Part shown: positions 41,062 through 52,979 of the stretch, one piece after another
How the letters are laid out: every line of letters starts with the position of its first letter
Numbering within the stretch: the stretch's first letter is position 1
Assembly (NCBI RefSeq): GCF_000003855.2
Contig: NW_003101678.1
Coordinates: 2,986,200 to 3,050,199, forward strand
Source of the DNA: Blastomyces gilchristii SLH14081
Taxonomy: Eukaryota > Ascomycota > Eurotiomycetes > Onygenales > Ajellomycetaceae
DNA length: 64,000 nt
Reading direction: 5' to 3'
Translations under genes and position numbers: made by a program
Notes under the pieces: generated by a model
Told to the model about the DNA's origin: nothing
The model's database searches: none
The model's input: the letters and a program-made list of their open reading frames with translations, nothing else

Positions 41062-41437
41062 TCAGTTGAGGAACTCACAGAGTTCCTATTCTTCCGCCTC
41101 AAAGCTCTATCTCATATGTGTATAAATATTCACTCTGATCACTGATTCTCACACTTTCTCTTTTATTTTTCTTCTCTAATGTTTTTCACTTTTGTTATAT
41201 AAGATTTATATCTTAATGCTAATCTATTCAGTGTAGACTTCTTATACTTGAAAAATGTTAATTGTCTTCTCATTAGAAATGATTACTTATTGAAAAGATA
41301 TTTGAATGTGTAATAACATGTAATAATAAAGAAATAAACAATCAGTTAAGTGAACACTGAGTCTCTAGATAGAAGCTTACTTATCAGTCACTCTGACTCT
41401 GTAACAAGATCTTACAAAGAGAATATCAGTGAAAGAC

Positions 41438-42157
41438 TGTAAGAATAAATACTTGTAGGCAATTATTCAGATATTTACAGCTTGATATAATTAGACTGAT
41501 CATGTAGCTGTGTCTGAGATCAGAATCAGAATATTTAATAGTCTTATTATCAATTCAACTGATCTCATTACACAGTTTTAAGATTATATAGTAGTTTCAT
41601 ACTATCTCAGTAAGACTTACTGTCTACTCTTATCACATTTTTAAAATAAGATCATGATTTTCACTTCTCAATTTAAATTATTTTTATTGCTTTAAATGAC
41701 TTTAAATCTCATTTAAGTGTTATCAAAAAGCATTACTTTTTAAAAAATTAAAAATAGGCTAAAAAAAACCTTGAAATGTCTAAAAATAGTAACTTTATAT
41801 CAAGAATAAGATTAAATGAAATTAAATGAAATCACTTTCTTATTTTTTCTAAGTCATGATTTCATTTTAAGATTTAATATATAGTCATTTTACATGTTTT
41901 TTTAATGATTAGTCTCAGTGAGATTCATATTAAAAAATGTATAGAATCAGATTAAATAAGACTAAATATGAAATTTATAATCTCAGTAGCTAGTCTAGAC
42001 ATGATATGTACTGATAGCTACTAGAAGTATTCATAATAGAAAGATAAAATATAAATATCAAATGTATAATAGTATTCAAGCTGAGTTATAAATAGTATTC
42101 ATTAACTTCAGTCTATATAATTATATATAGTCAAGAGCTGCTAACTCTATTAATTAT
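41438..42157 (-). mobile_element. Partial gypsy LTR, interrupted by a MITE and by a LINE fragment
   Basis: From 41438 (TGTAAGAATAAATACT) to 41491, and again from 41998 (ACATGATATGTACTG) to about 42157, the sequence matches the first two thirds of the 258-bp LTRs at 54105 and 61096. A 506-bp MITE splits it. It stops at CTCTATTAATTA, where the tail of an antisense LINE copy begins. No gypsy coding region is attached, so it is a former solo LTR or an LTR fragment. Strand follows the full-length element. Confidence 0.8.
41492..41997. mobile_element. 506-bp MITE copy 1, hAT-like, heavily mutated
   Basis: Starts TAGACTGATC and ends GCTAGTCTA, short terminal inverted repeats. Flanks are GATATAAT (41484-41491) and GACATGAT (41998-42005); the intact LTRs have G(A/G)(C/T)GTGAT at this spot, so they are an 8-bp target duplication altered by G-to-A changes. 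An 8-bp duplication is the hAT hallmark. No coding capacity. Aligns end to end with copy 2 at 52980-53485, both exactly 506 bp; its differences are mostly C-to-T or G-to-A. Confidence 0.85.
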
Positions 42158-42453
42158 ATTATTATTATTATTGTTCTTCAATTATAGATGTATATAGTCA
42201 GAGACTATAATATCTATCTAAAAACTTTTAGTTCTCAGAGTTTTTCTAATATCTATAAAGTCAACTATTATACATTTATCAATTTCAGATATATAAAATC
42301 AGAAAATTTCAGCTCAGAATATAAAAACTCTTTATAAATTACAGTATTTTAACATCTTCTGATACTTTGAAATCATTTAGAAATATCATGATAAAAGAAA
42401 ATAGAACAGAGTCTTAAAGAGAGACATATTAAATAAGTAAATAGAAAAGAGTA

Positions 42454-43528
42454 TTATTATTATTATTATTATTCTTCAATTATAGATATATATAGTCAGA
42501 GACTATAACATCTATCTGAGAATTAAAAGTTCTCAGAGTTTTTTCTATATTTATAAAGTTAACTATTATACATTCATTAATTTCAGATATGTAAAATCAG
42601 AAAATTTCAGCTCAGAATATAAAAACTGTTTATAAATTACAGTATTTTAACATCTTCTAATACTTTGAAATCATTTGACATGATAAAAGAAAAGAGAATA
42701 CAGTCTTAAAGATAGACACATTAAATAAATAGATAGAAAAGAATAGAAAGAAAAAAGTAAAGTAAAAGAAAGAGAGATCTACAGAATAAGATCTCTATAG
42801 TTTACATCTTAAGCTATATACATATTTTAATACTCTATATAACTGATTGCTATCTCTGTTCTCTCAGACCTGCTTCAGAGATTATTATTCTCTCTAAAGA
42901 ACTGTCACTCAGCTAGCTTCTGTAACTAGCTTATTTATAAGTGAGATTCTCACTAAGAATAATATCAGAGCTACTCAATTCTAGTTAAGTCTCTAATCTT
43001 TCAGCTGTTAATCTCAGTATTTCAGTCTATTAATTAATTATCACAGTCTTGCTTGCACTAATCATCTATTAAGAATGCCTAGATCTTATCTCATCTAGAT
43101 TCTTACTAGACCTGAGATATTCTAATCAGATAGTTTTTAAATATTAATTCTCTGAAAGTGAATATCTAGAGTGAGAGAAATGAGACCTGATCAGTTAAAC
43201 TTGATAATAATTTACTATTCTGCAGACATTCTAGATCTCAATCACTCTAGTACTGATCTAACTTAAAGTACTCAGAGAACTGTTAATTCTAAGATCAGTA
43301 AGAATTAGTATCTGAAAACTCTTAGAGTAAACATCTTAAGCTTGATAATAATTCACTATAGTGCATCTGAGAGTCTCTGATACTGTTTTATAACTTAACA
43401 GTGAAAGCTCTGATTAAGATGACTCTTGCAGAGTTTAAATCTGCCCTCTCTTAGCATTCATTCCCCGGGGGGAAGGCCGCTAATTGAGACTTCATAATAG
43501 CGTAGTTAATCACTACATCACTGAACTG
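42454..43528 (-). mobile_element. Element B: 1,075-bp chimeric insertion with LINE 3' tail
   Basis: Flanked by the exact 13-bp duplication ATAGAAAAGAGTA at 42441-42453 and 43529-43541. Its minus-strand 3' end has an (AAT)n tail followed by about 320 bases (to about 42775) matching the LINE 3' UTR. The remaining 750 bases match no part of the LINE seen here. An internal repeat pairs CTTGATAATAATT at about 43200 with another copy at about 43340. The 5' end (43465-43510) keeps CpG and a CCCCGGGGGG run. Probably a non-autonomous or chimeric retrotransposon carried by the LINE machinery. Confidence 0.7.
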
Positions 43529-43900
43529 ATAGAAAAGAGTAGAAAAGAAAAGAAAAAGTACAGTAAGAAGAGACTATAACATAATAAAAATATTAAAAGA
43601 TAGTATATAGCTGTTTTAACAGACTATATCTGATTAATTATCACCTCTTCATATTCAGATATTTCTGAATTCAGTTATTTTCTCATAGCTGCTTGAGTTT
43701 CTAATAGAAAGTCTATTAAGTATTTAATTTCTATCTCAGTTAAGAATAAGAATCTTATATTTAATTAATTTAAATTATACTTCTCTTTCAATCTGACTCT
43801 GAGACTATTATATAGTGTATAATATATTATAATATAATCAGAATTTTTTTTGTATTGCAGAATGAGTATTCTGTTGAATCAAATCTATTATCAAATCTTT

Positions 43901-44271
43901 ATTATTATTATTATTATTCTTTCATTATACTCATATACAAGCGGAGCTTATGATGAGTCCTTGCGTGATGTTAAATACAGGTTAAGTGTTAATTATACAG
44001 GAGGAAATACAGGTGTTGAGATCATGCCAAGATAACAAGAATATAGAAAAATACAAAGAAGTGACAATTCAATACATGTGATAATAACTTCTCAGCTCAG
44101 AAACATAGAGTGATTTATTAAAGCAATTTATACACCTCTGTATTTATTAGAAACCTGAGGTGCTTGAGTTCTGGATTTAATGTATTCTCTGCGGGTTTCA
44201 AACCCACGCGCCTTGATTTCCCACGCCAAGGCGCTACTGAGTGGCCGCATTAACCATTCAGCCACCAGGGC
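43901..44271 (-). mobile_element. tRNA-derived SINE, full length, 371 bp
   Basis: Minus-strand insertion inside LINE copy A, flanked by the perfect 14-bp duplication ATTATCAAATCTTT (43887-43900 and 44272-44285). The other LINE fragment (about 52590-52625) lacks it, proving the empty site. The 5' head (44271 down to about 44185) is tRNA-like: an A box TGGCTGAATGG (complement of 44254-44264) and a B box GGTTTGAAACC (complement of 44194-44204), with a hairpin CGCCTTG/CAAGGCG like a long variable arm (Ser/Leu class). The unrelated body is about 270 bases. The 3' end is TATAATGAAAG plus six AAT units, close to the LINE end TATAATTGAAG plus six AAT units. This is the textbook build of a SINE mobilised by a partner LINE. 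Confidence 0.88.
44185..44271 (-). promoter_or_regulatory. Internal Pol III promoter (A and B boxes) of the SINE
   Basis: The A-box/B-box spacing of about 50 bases fits a class II tRNA. The B box departs from GGTTCGAnTCC by C to T and T to A. The acceptor stem ends do not pair, so this is not a functional tRNA gene. Confidence 0.75.
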
Positions 44272-45958
44272 ATTATCAAATCTTTGTATATAAGATTTGA
44301 AATAATTATGTTCTAGTTTCAGCTATTTTATAGATGAGAATATTTTCTTTTTATATTTAATTAAACAAGATTTTCACTTGAGTTTTATTTTAAATCTTGA
44401 ATAATATATACTCTTCTTTTGTTTTTATCAGCTTTTATTTCACTTATCTAAATAAGATTCTTTTATATTTCTCTTTATAAAAGATCAGAACACTGTTTTT
44501 TGAATAAATCTGCTTAATTCTGAACTCTTTTTACAGCTCAATCAGTCAATTCATTGTCATGAATATTCATATAAGCAGGAACTTAGTACAGATGAATTAT
44601 CAGCTTTAATATTCTTCTCTTTTAAATTTTCAAAACAGAATTTAAAATCAATTCAAGTTTCATTTGATTATTATAAATCTGACTATTTCTAAGTTTTTTA
44701 AAGCAGCTTGACTATCAGAGAATATTCAATATCAAGTCTCACGCTTGTATCACTTCTCTCAATCTGGCTCATTTCCGGCAGAATAATACAAAAAGATACC
44801 TTGATAACAGTACTCAATACATAATCAGCAGATAACAAGTTAACAGAACAAGTCAACAGCATGTCAACAACTATAAATTCAGTATATCTCAAGGTCTGAC
44901 TGAGTCTTTGATCTCTGCACAGTGAGATATATTAAATCTAGTTTTAATATCTCAATATTCAATAGATTCTGCAAGGGATTGAGAACAGCAATACTAGGTT
45001 TCTATTGAATTTAAGAATTAACTCTATATTAATATAATCATTAACAAAGTCTTCTATTTTGAGATATAAATAATCAGTTCCTCTACATCTCGCTGGCAAT
45101 ATTTATATTATCATATAGAAACAGACTTATATTCTCTATAATATCAAGACTCTGAAGAGGAAAAGTCTTGATAGAGAGTATATAGTAGTGTATATCTTAG
45201 CAGTTTCTATCTCATTCTTCTGCAGCAGTTAATATAAAAAAAAAGATCTTAGAAATAGTTTTTTACTTCTCTTGAAAAAATAAGATGTTTTTCTCTGAGT
45301 TTTACACAATATTCTTACAAAGAATTAAAAACAGAGTTGTTTTCTGTCATAATTTCATATTCTTTTAAGTAAGAATTACTTTTTCAGTGACTGAAGAGCT
45401 TTCATTAATACTTAATTCTCTTTTACACTCTTTATTAACTGATTTGAGTTGCACACTTGTTGTGTGAGGAGAATTGAATGATTTAGAATAAAATTGAATA
45501 GTTTTAATCAATTTCTCTGCAAAAAATTGACTTATTTTTTCTTAGTTTTTCTCTCAAAAACTGTCATATTATCTGATTTATTATCAATTGATAGCATACT
45601 TTTCCTCACTGTATCTCAAGAAAGAGTTTGTAAAGATTTTATTGATTTATCTTAAAAATCAATTTTAGTTTATTAGATTCTCTTCAAAAATCTAACCTAG
45701 TTACTGAACTAGTGTGAAAAAAAATCAGATGTTTTATACACAAAAGTCTTTCATTCTTCTTTTGAAACAGTCTGACCAACTTTTCAATTGAAAATAGACT
45801 AATAAACCTCTCAACTGAAACAGTCTAATCAACTTTTCATTTGAAAATAGATTAATAAACCTCTCAATTGAAACAGTCTGACCAACTTTTCATTTGAAAA
45901 TAGACTGATAAATCTCTCAATTGAAACAGTCTGATCAACCTTTCATTCAGTGAGTAAA

Positions 45959-47547
45959 ATGAGTTCAAGAGTACACTCAGTTGATGTGGAAAAAGATGTT
46001 TTCCCAGATACTGTTCCTGAGATTGAAATTCTAAAGAGAAGAAAGAAGGAAGAAATAGAGAAACAACAAGTTCTTGAAATACAGAAACTGGAAAAAGCAA
46101 GCAAAATTCTTGAAAACAGTGTCTGAGTGAGAAGAATGAAGAAGTTCTGTTAATTCTTCATACTCAGGCTAGACAACTACAAGAAGTGATCAAGTTCAAA
46201 CTTGGAATTTTAAACTCAATTCAAAAAACATTGAAATCTTCTAGTATAGTCACTGACTCTTTTTCATCTTCTACTTCTTTACCTTCTTCTTCAAATCAGA
46301 AGAAAACATATACTTAAGTAGCAGAATCTACTGTCTCTAAACCTGCTAGTTTAAAACCTGCTCAAAATTCTGAGAAAACTGAGAAGAATATTACTCAGAC
46401 CTCTGTTCATAGAAAGAAAAAAAAAGAAATGCAGAAAGAGAAGAGCTTTCAAATCTTCAGAAATAGAAGACTTATTCTCAAGATCTCAAATCAGGAGATC
46501 TTGCAAAAAAACAAGCTAAACTCAAATCTCATTTTCAGAATTAGAAATGAAATTAACCAGCAGTTCTTTTCTCAGTTAATGACTGATATTAAAGTTCAAA
46601 AATCAGTTATAGCTTCAATTGAGCCATTCTTCTTTGAAAACTCTATCATTCTGACTACAATGCCTGAATTCAGTGCAGAATTCCTCATTCAGAATGAGAA
46701 TCTCTGAAAATCAGCAGTAGAATCTTTGTTAAACATAACAATTCTATCTGAGAGAGATCAAAAGTGAGACAAATTCATTCTTCATGATATTTCAGTTGAA
46801 ATTTTTGACTGTGAAGAAGAAATGCTACTTCTCAAAAATGAATTAGAAGAGTACAATTCTATTCAACTGAGAAAAGAGTCTGTATGACTTAATTTAATTA
46901 AGTTCAGACAGAGTAGAAGAAATGTCTCTGTTCTAGTGTATATAAAGACACTTGAATAATCAAGAATCTCTGAAGTAAGAGTAGCAGGTTTGAAAATGAG
47001 AGTTCATGAATACAAAGACTCAAGAATGAATCTCAAAGCTCAAACACAGTGTTTAAACTGTCAAAGATATGAACACTTTACAATCTCTTGTTTCAGAGAC
47101 TCAAAATGCGCATTCTATGCTAGAGATCACAAAACTAGTGAGCATAAATGTGAAACATGCTTAAAAAGAGATGAAATATGTCAACATACTCTGCTTAAGT
47201 GCTTCAATTGCAAAGAAAAACATGCATCTAGCTCAAAAGAATGTGTATTTACTCTAAGAACTCAGAAGAACTGAAGAAAAGATGAAGCTCAAAGTAAATC
47301 TAAAACTGAAGAGAAAAGTCAAGCTAGTAAATCTACAACTGTAAGCTTAAAAAGAAGAAACTCTCAACTGTCTAGATCTTCAAACTTCAATTCTCCAGCT
47401 AAATGTAAACAGAATTTGAATTCTCAAACATCTGTTAAGATTAGAGAATTGAGAAATAACTCTGATGATAAACTAGATAGAATGCAAGCAGTTGAGATTC
47501 CTGCTTTTCAAAATAGTTATAATCTACTATCTAGTGATAGTGATTAG
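45959..47547 (+). pseudogene. LINE 1 ORF1, gag-like zinc-knuckle protein, broken
   Basis: Nucleic-acid-binding chaperone of the LINE RNP, originally about 529 codons. The N-terminal region is Lys/Glu-rich coiled-coil-like. Near 47050-47250 three knuckles are seen: CLNCQRYEHFTISC (CX2CX4HX4C), a second one whose second Cys reads Tyr, and CFNCKEKHASSSKEC. Near 46116 one base is missing relative to the copy starting at 63654 (GAAAACAG against GAAAAGCAG), which shifts the frame, and several TGA/TAA stops follow. Not translatable as it stands. Confidence 0.85.
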
Positions 47548-47576
47548 ATTCTACTCTATCTTCATTCTCTTTTAGT

Positions 47577-50500
47577 ATGAATGTACAACAAAAAAAACAA
47601 AAAAAGTTTAAAAACTCTTCAAAAATCATATTTATTCAAAACAATGTGAATAGAAACTTAAATTGTATTTATTCTTGTCTTCAGATTGCATTTGAATAAA
47701 AAGTTGACTTTGTACTTCTTCAAGAACCAAACTTTCATACTGAGTAAAAGTATATCATTTCTCATTCAAGCTATTACTGCTTTCTTTCTGAAAAATCTGA
47801 GATAAAATCAAGAGTAGTGATCTATGAGAGAAAAAGATCAAGATATTAATTTAATCTGAGATTTAATATCATATCTGACTCTGATATTCTAGTGAGTGAT
47901 ATTATAGATAAAGATAATAAGTTTGATACTATTCAACTTATAAATATCTATAATGAAAAGTCATTGAAAGAAAACAACAATATCTGAACAGTTGATAGAG
48001 GATTTTTAAATATAACTCTCTTAAAAAACTCTATAATTACAGAAGACTTCAATGCACATCATCTCTAATAAAACTCAGAGTGCATAAGAGCAGTAAGAGC
48101 AGATAAACTGATTAAATAGACTTTTGAATATTTAATAGATTTAGTTAACAAGTCTGATCAATAAACATTCTTTAGAAAAGACATGAAACAGAAATCTATC
48201 ATAGATCTAACTTTCATATCACAAAATGTAATTAAAAAAAGACTTATAAACTGATTTATTGATTCAAATGAAATCTCAGAATCAGATTATGAGATCATTC
48301 AATTTGATATTGAACTGAGTGAAAAACAAAGAAGTGAAAATCCTCTTCTCTCTAATCAGTATAATGTTGAAAAAGCTGATTGAAAAGCAGTTGAAGAAAG
48401 AGTAAAACAGCTGAAATCTGAAAGACAGAGTGAGCTCTATTAAAATCAAAGTCAAGATATCTCAAATAAAATGCTTGAGAATAGAGTAAAGCTGATTACA
48501 TCTATTCTTCTAACAAGTATTGAAGAAAATATTTCAAAGAAAAAGTCTTCTGAGTATTTCAAATCTTAATGAAATGAGAATATCACTTCTAAAAGAAAGC
48601 AATTAGTCACTGCTGTGAGAGATTGAAAGAATAACTTAATATCTAATGAAGAGTTCAAAGCTATTTGAAATGAATATTTTTCAGATATTAAAAAAGTCAA
48701 AACAGATTACTGAAACAAATTTCTTGAAGAAGTATAAGAAAAAGAAGTTTTTAAAGTCTTCAACTATACTAAAACAAGAAGTGTAGCAAAGCTTTCAATC
48801 TTAGAATATGAATTTCAGAATGAATTGTATACAGCAAACTCTTTTAAGAAAAAATATCAAGCTTTTATAAGAATTCTCTTTCAAAACTCATCACATTTAG
48901 AAGAGAAGAATATGTCATTTCATGAATATATTGATGAAAATAACTGGGAATGGCCTGAGCTTACATGTGATGAACTAGAGTCAGCAATATTCTCAAGTTC
49001 AATTAAAACTGCTGCAGAGCCTGATTCAATTAATCACTTAATTATTTAAAACACATATTTCTACATGAAGAATGAATATTTTAAACTCTTTTTGAATCTC
49101 TTAAAAAATGATTATCACTCTGAATGCTGAAGAGAAGCTACTGAAGTAATCCTTACAAAATCTAACAGAAAAGTGTTAATTTCTAAGTTATATAGAGTAA
49201 TATCTCTGTTGAACTGTTTGAAAAAAATTCTAGAAAAGATAATAGCTACTAGATTATCTTTTATAAGCTCTATTAGTGATTCTCTTCTATTTAATGAATA
49301 AATAAGAGATAGAAAACAATGTTCTGCAATTGATACTGTTCTCTCAGTTATTCATGATATTCAAGTAGTAAAGTATGAAGACCTGATCTCAACTGCAGTT
49401 TTTATTGATATAAAAGATGCATTTGATCATGTTTCAAAGCCTAAGATGATTCAAACTTTGAAGATGTTAAAACTGTCACTTTCTCTAATAAAATGAGTTA
49501 ATTACTTCATGTCTAAAAGAATTATACAACTATTCTTTGATGAAAGAAAACAAGATAAGACTGAGATAAAAATAGAAGTATCACAAGAATCTTTAATCTC
49601 ACCTGTTTTATTTGTAATATACACTGCATATCTATTCAAGAATAGAGAGATGAAAATAGTGAGATCTTCAAGTTATATAAATGATATTGATCTACTCTAC
49701 AGTTTAAAGACAATCAAAGAGAATTTAGAAGTGATTGAGAAAGTAGTAAAGAAAATCTTTGTTAGAGCAGATATCAATTTAATTCAATTTGATATGAATA
49801 AAACTGTATTAATTCACTTTTTTCTCAGATTTAATGAGAAAGAACTAAGTTCAACTCTTTTAAGTAAAGAGATTAAACTCAGTTTGAATGTCAAATGACT
49901 AGAAGTATGATTAAACTCCAAGTTGAATTTTAAATATCATATTCAACAAAGAATCATCAAGACAGAGAGACTACTAAATAGTATAATCAGACTATCAAAT
50001 ACTGAGAGAGGTCTATTCTTCCAGGCTATGAGACAGTTATACATAGTCTGTATTATCTCAGTAGCTAATTATGAAGTTTAAGTTTAATGAAATAATTAAG
50101 ATAACTTCACTGAACTCTTTCAAAGTCTATAAAACAGAGCTTTAAGAAGAATTCTGAGAGTATTCAAATCATCTTCTATTAAAGTAATGGAAATTGAAGC
50201 ATCAATTTCATCTTCTGCTATTCAATTTGAAAAGACCTGTATAAACTATGCTCTGAGAGTCATGAAGATGAGCTTAAATTATATAATCAGAGAAAGAGTC
50301 TCTTCTTCATTTTTATCAGTTAACTCAGGAAATGAACTGGATTGAAATAGATTTCTTAATTGAAATGAGAATAATACTTTAAAGAAAATGCTCTCTCAAC
50401 TGTATAGACTATATTCACTTATTAAGAATCAATTTTCTTTATTAAATATTGAGAAAATTGATCATGAGAAGATATCTCTCTGAAGAGCAAAGCTTGAATC

Positions 50501-51521
50501 TCTCATAGACTTATAAATAAGTGAACTATCTAAAGAGAGAGAATATGAACAGCATTTGAAAAAGATCTCTACAATTAATATAAAAAACTCTATTCTGATT
50601 TACTCAGATGACTTAAAAAATGAGAATTTAAATAGATTAGGTGCAGGCATTGCTTATACTGAAGATAATATCAATTTTATCTCAGATTTCTGGAATTTAG
50701 ACTGTGAATCTGAAGTCTTTGATACTGAACTATTTGTAATAGTGAAAGCTTTCAAACTCATTGAAATAAAATCTTATAAAAGAGGAAATAGTTTGAAAGA
50801 GACATGAATATTCTCTGATAGTCAAGCTGCTTTAAAAAGACTTAGAAATAGTCAGATTCATAATGATCAAATGAATCTTGAACTGATTTTAAACTCTGTT
50901 TTGAAAATTCAAAATAGAAGAATATCAAAACTGATAATTCATCTGCATTGAGTTCCTGCTCATATGAATATTCATGATAATGAATTGACTGATTCAGCTG
51001 CAAAAAAGAGTTCAGAATTAAGCAGATCTATTTAAAAAACAGTATTCTGATCTTTTATAAAGAGAAAGATAAAAGAATCTTGTTTAAATAAGTGAAATAA
51101 AAGCTGGCAGAAACAAAAGAAGAGTATACATTATTCAAGATTTGAGATAAAATCAAAGTGAAAATCTTGTTCAATTAAATGTAAAAAGAAAATATTCTCA
51201 TCTATAATTCAGCTGAAACTAGAACATGATTATTTGAAATTCTATATACAAAGATTTGATGATAGATTTGATTTGACAGAGTGCTCATTCTACAATGTGA
51301 ATGAAAATTCTGAGTATATTATAATACATTGTGTATTATACAATAGTCTCAGAGTCAGATTAAAGAAGAAGTATGATTTAAATCAATTAAATATGAGGTT
51401 CTTATTCTTAACTGAGACAGGAATTAAATACTTAACAGACTTTCTATCAGAAACTCAAGCAGCTACAAGAAAATGACTAAATTCAGAAGTATCTGAATAT
51501 GAAGAGATAGAAATTGATTAG
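47577..51521 (+). pseudogene. LINE 1 ORF2, APE endonuclease - RT - RNase H, many stops
   Basis: Frame is kept across 1,314 codons from ATG to TAG, interrupted by numerous nonsense codons. The endonuclease shows LLQEP near 47715 and EDFNAHH near 48040-48060, where the family has GDFNAHH. RT motif A reads VFIDIKDAFDHVS near 49400, motif B QESLISPVLF near 49585 and motif C YINDI near 49677, where YADDI is expected, so the first catalytic Asp is replaced. RNase H begins ILIYSDD near 50592 with ESEVFDTELF near 50710. The missing residues follow from G-to-A/C-to-T changes. Confidence 0.87.
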
Positions 51522-51961
51522 ATATAGTCTGTTAAAACAGCTATATACTATTTTTTAATAATTTTATTTTGTTATAGTCTCTCTTTACTATACTTGTTTC
51601 TTTCTGTTCTTTTCTATCTATCTATTTAATGTGTCTATCTTTAAGACTATGTTCTCTTTTCCTTTGTCATGATATTTTCAAATGATTTCAAAGTATCAGA
51701 AGATGTTGAAATACTGCAATTTATTAACAGTTTTTGTATTTTGAGCTGGAATTTTCTGATTTTGCATATCTGAAATTGATAAATGTATAATAGTTGACTC
51801 TATAGATATAGGAAAAACCCTGAGAACTAACGGTTCTCAGGTAGATATCATAGTCTCTGACTGCATACATCTATAATTGAAGAATAATAATAATAATAAT
51901 CAGAGAATATTCATACCTCTTTTAAACTATTATCTCTTTTATAAGGTTTTATTTTCATGAT

Positions 51962-52955
51962 TATTATTATTATTATTATTCTTCAATTATAGATGTATAC
52001 AGTTAGAGACTATGATATCTATCTGAGAACTTTTAGTTCTCAGAGTTTTTCCTATATCTATAAAGTTAACTATTATACATTTATCAATTTCAGATATATA
52101 AAATTAGAAAATTTCAGCTCAGAATATAAAAACTGTTTACAAATTACAGTATTTTAACATCTTCTAATACTTTGAAATCATTTAACAATATCATAACAAA
52201 AGCAAAGAGAACACAGTCTTAAAGATAGATATATTAAATAGATAAATAGAAAAGAATAAAAAAGAAAAAGTAAAGTAAAGAGAGACTGTAACAAAACAAA
52301 TTATTAAAAGATAGTATATAGCTATTTTAACAGACTATATCTGATCAATTTTCTCCTCTTCATATTCAGATATTTCTGAATTTAGTCATTTTCTTATAGC
52401 TGCTTGAGTTTCTGATAGAAAGTCTATTAAGTATTTAATTTCTGTCTCAGTTGAGAATAAAAATCTCATATTTAATGAATTTAGATTATACTTCTCTTTT
52501 AATCTGACTCTGAGGCTATTATATAATACACAGTGTATTATAATATACTCAGAATTTTTATTTACATTGCAGAATAAGTATTCTATTGAATTAAATCTAT
52601 CATCAAATCTTTATATATAAGATTTGAAATAATCATGTTCTAGTTTCAGCTGAATTATAGATGAGAATATTTTCTTTTTACATTTAATTGAACAAGATTT
52701 TCACTTTGATTTTATCTCAAATCTTGAATAATGTATGCTCTTCTTTTGTTTCTGTCAGCTTTTATTTCACTTATTTAAATAAGATTCTTTTATCTTTCTC
52801 TTTATAAAAGATTAGAATATAATTTTTTGAATAGATCTGCTTAATTCTGAACTCTTTTTTGCAGTTGAATCAGTCAATTCATTGTCATGAATATTCATAT
52901 GAGCAGAAACTCAGTGCAGATGAATTATCAGTTTTGATATTCTTCTCTTTTAGAT
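51962..52955 (-). mobile_element. LINE copy C: 5'-truncated antisense fragment, about 1 kb
   Basis: Begins at its 3' end with an (AAT)7 tail (51960-51980 read on plus) and matches the LINE 3' UTR and end of ORF2 back to about position 50915 of LINE 1. It forms a large inverted repeat with the 3' end of LINE 1 only 60 bases away. It lacks the SINE at about 52600 and so gives the empty site. The right edge is near CTCTTTTAGATATC. Confidence 0.8.
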
Positions 52956-52979
52956 ATCTTTCAGATGAATGATTCTAGC

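Larger units (their letters stand above)
44729..51900 (+). mobile_element. LINE 1: near full-length Tad1-like non-LTR retrotransposon, 7,172 bp, dead
   Basis: Bounded by the 13-bp duplication CAGAGAATATTCA (44716-44728 and 51901-51913), inserted in LINE copy A. Layout: 5' UTR 44729-45958 starting inside a promoter-like monomer, ORF1 45959-47547, ORF2 47577-51521, 3' UTR, then an (AAT)6 tail at 51883-51900. Two ORFs with zinc knuckles, APE endonuclease, RT and RNase H are the plan of the fungal Tad1 clade. Many in-frame stops from transitions show mutational silencing. Compared with the copies at 53493 and 62000, its 5' end lacks about 500 bases of CpG-rich leader, so it is slightly 5'-truncated. 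Confidence 0.88.
42156..51957 (-). mobile_element. LINE copy A: 5'-truncated antisense Tad1-like LINE, split by three insertions
   Basis: The minus-strand 3' end begins with an (AAT)n tail at about 42156-42173. The copy continues through 42174-42453, 43542-43900, 44272-44728 and 51901-51957, matching the LINE from its tail back to about position 50765 of the full-length copy. The gaps are element B (42454-43528), the SINE (43901-44271) and the 7.2-kb LINE (44729-51900), each bounded by duplicated copy-A sequence. It is therefore the oldest layer at this spot. No coding potential remains. Confidence 0.8.

Noticed and set aside
42156..42173. (ATT)n tracts as simple microsatellites, CRISPR-like or tandem arrays
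   Set aside because: Each tract marks the 3' end of a LINE, SINE or related copy and is followed by the same LINE 3' sequence or by a target duplication.
44185..44271. Functional tRNA-Ser/Leu gene on the minus strand
   Set aside because: A and B boxes are present but the acceptor stem does not pair, the anticodon stem is broken, and the segment is the head of a 371-bp insertion with target duplications. It is a SINE.
51600..52360. Palindrome of about 350-base arms as a hairpin or replication element
   Set aside because: It is two LINE 3' ends in opposite orientation (LINE 1 and copy C), not a dedicated inverted repeat.
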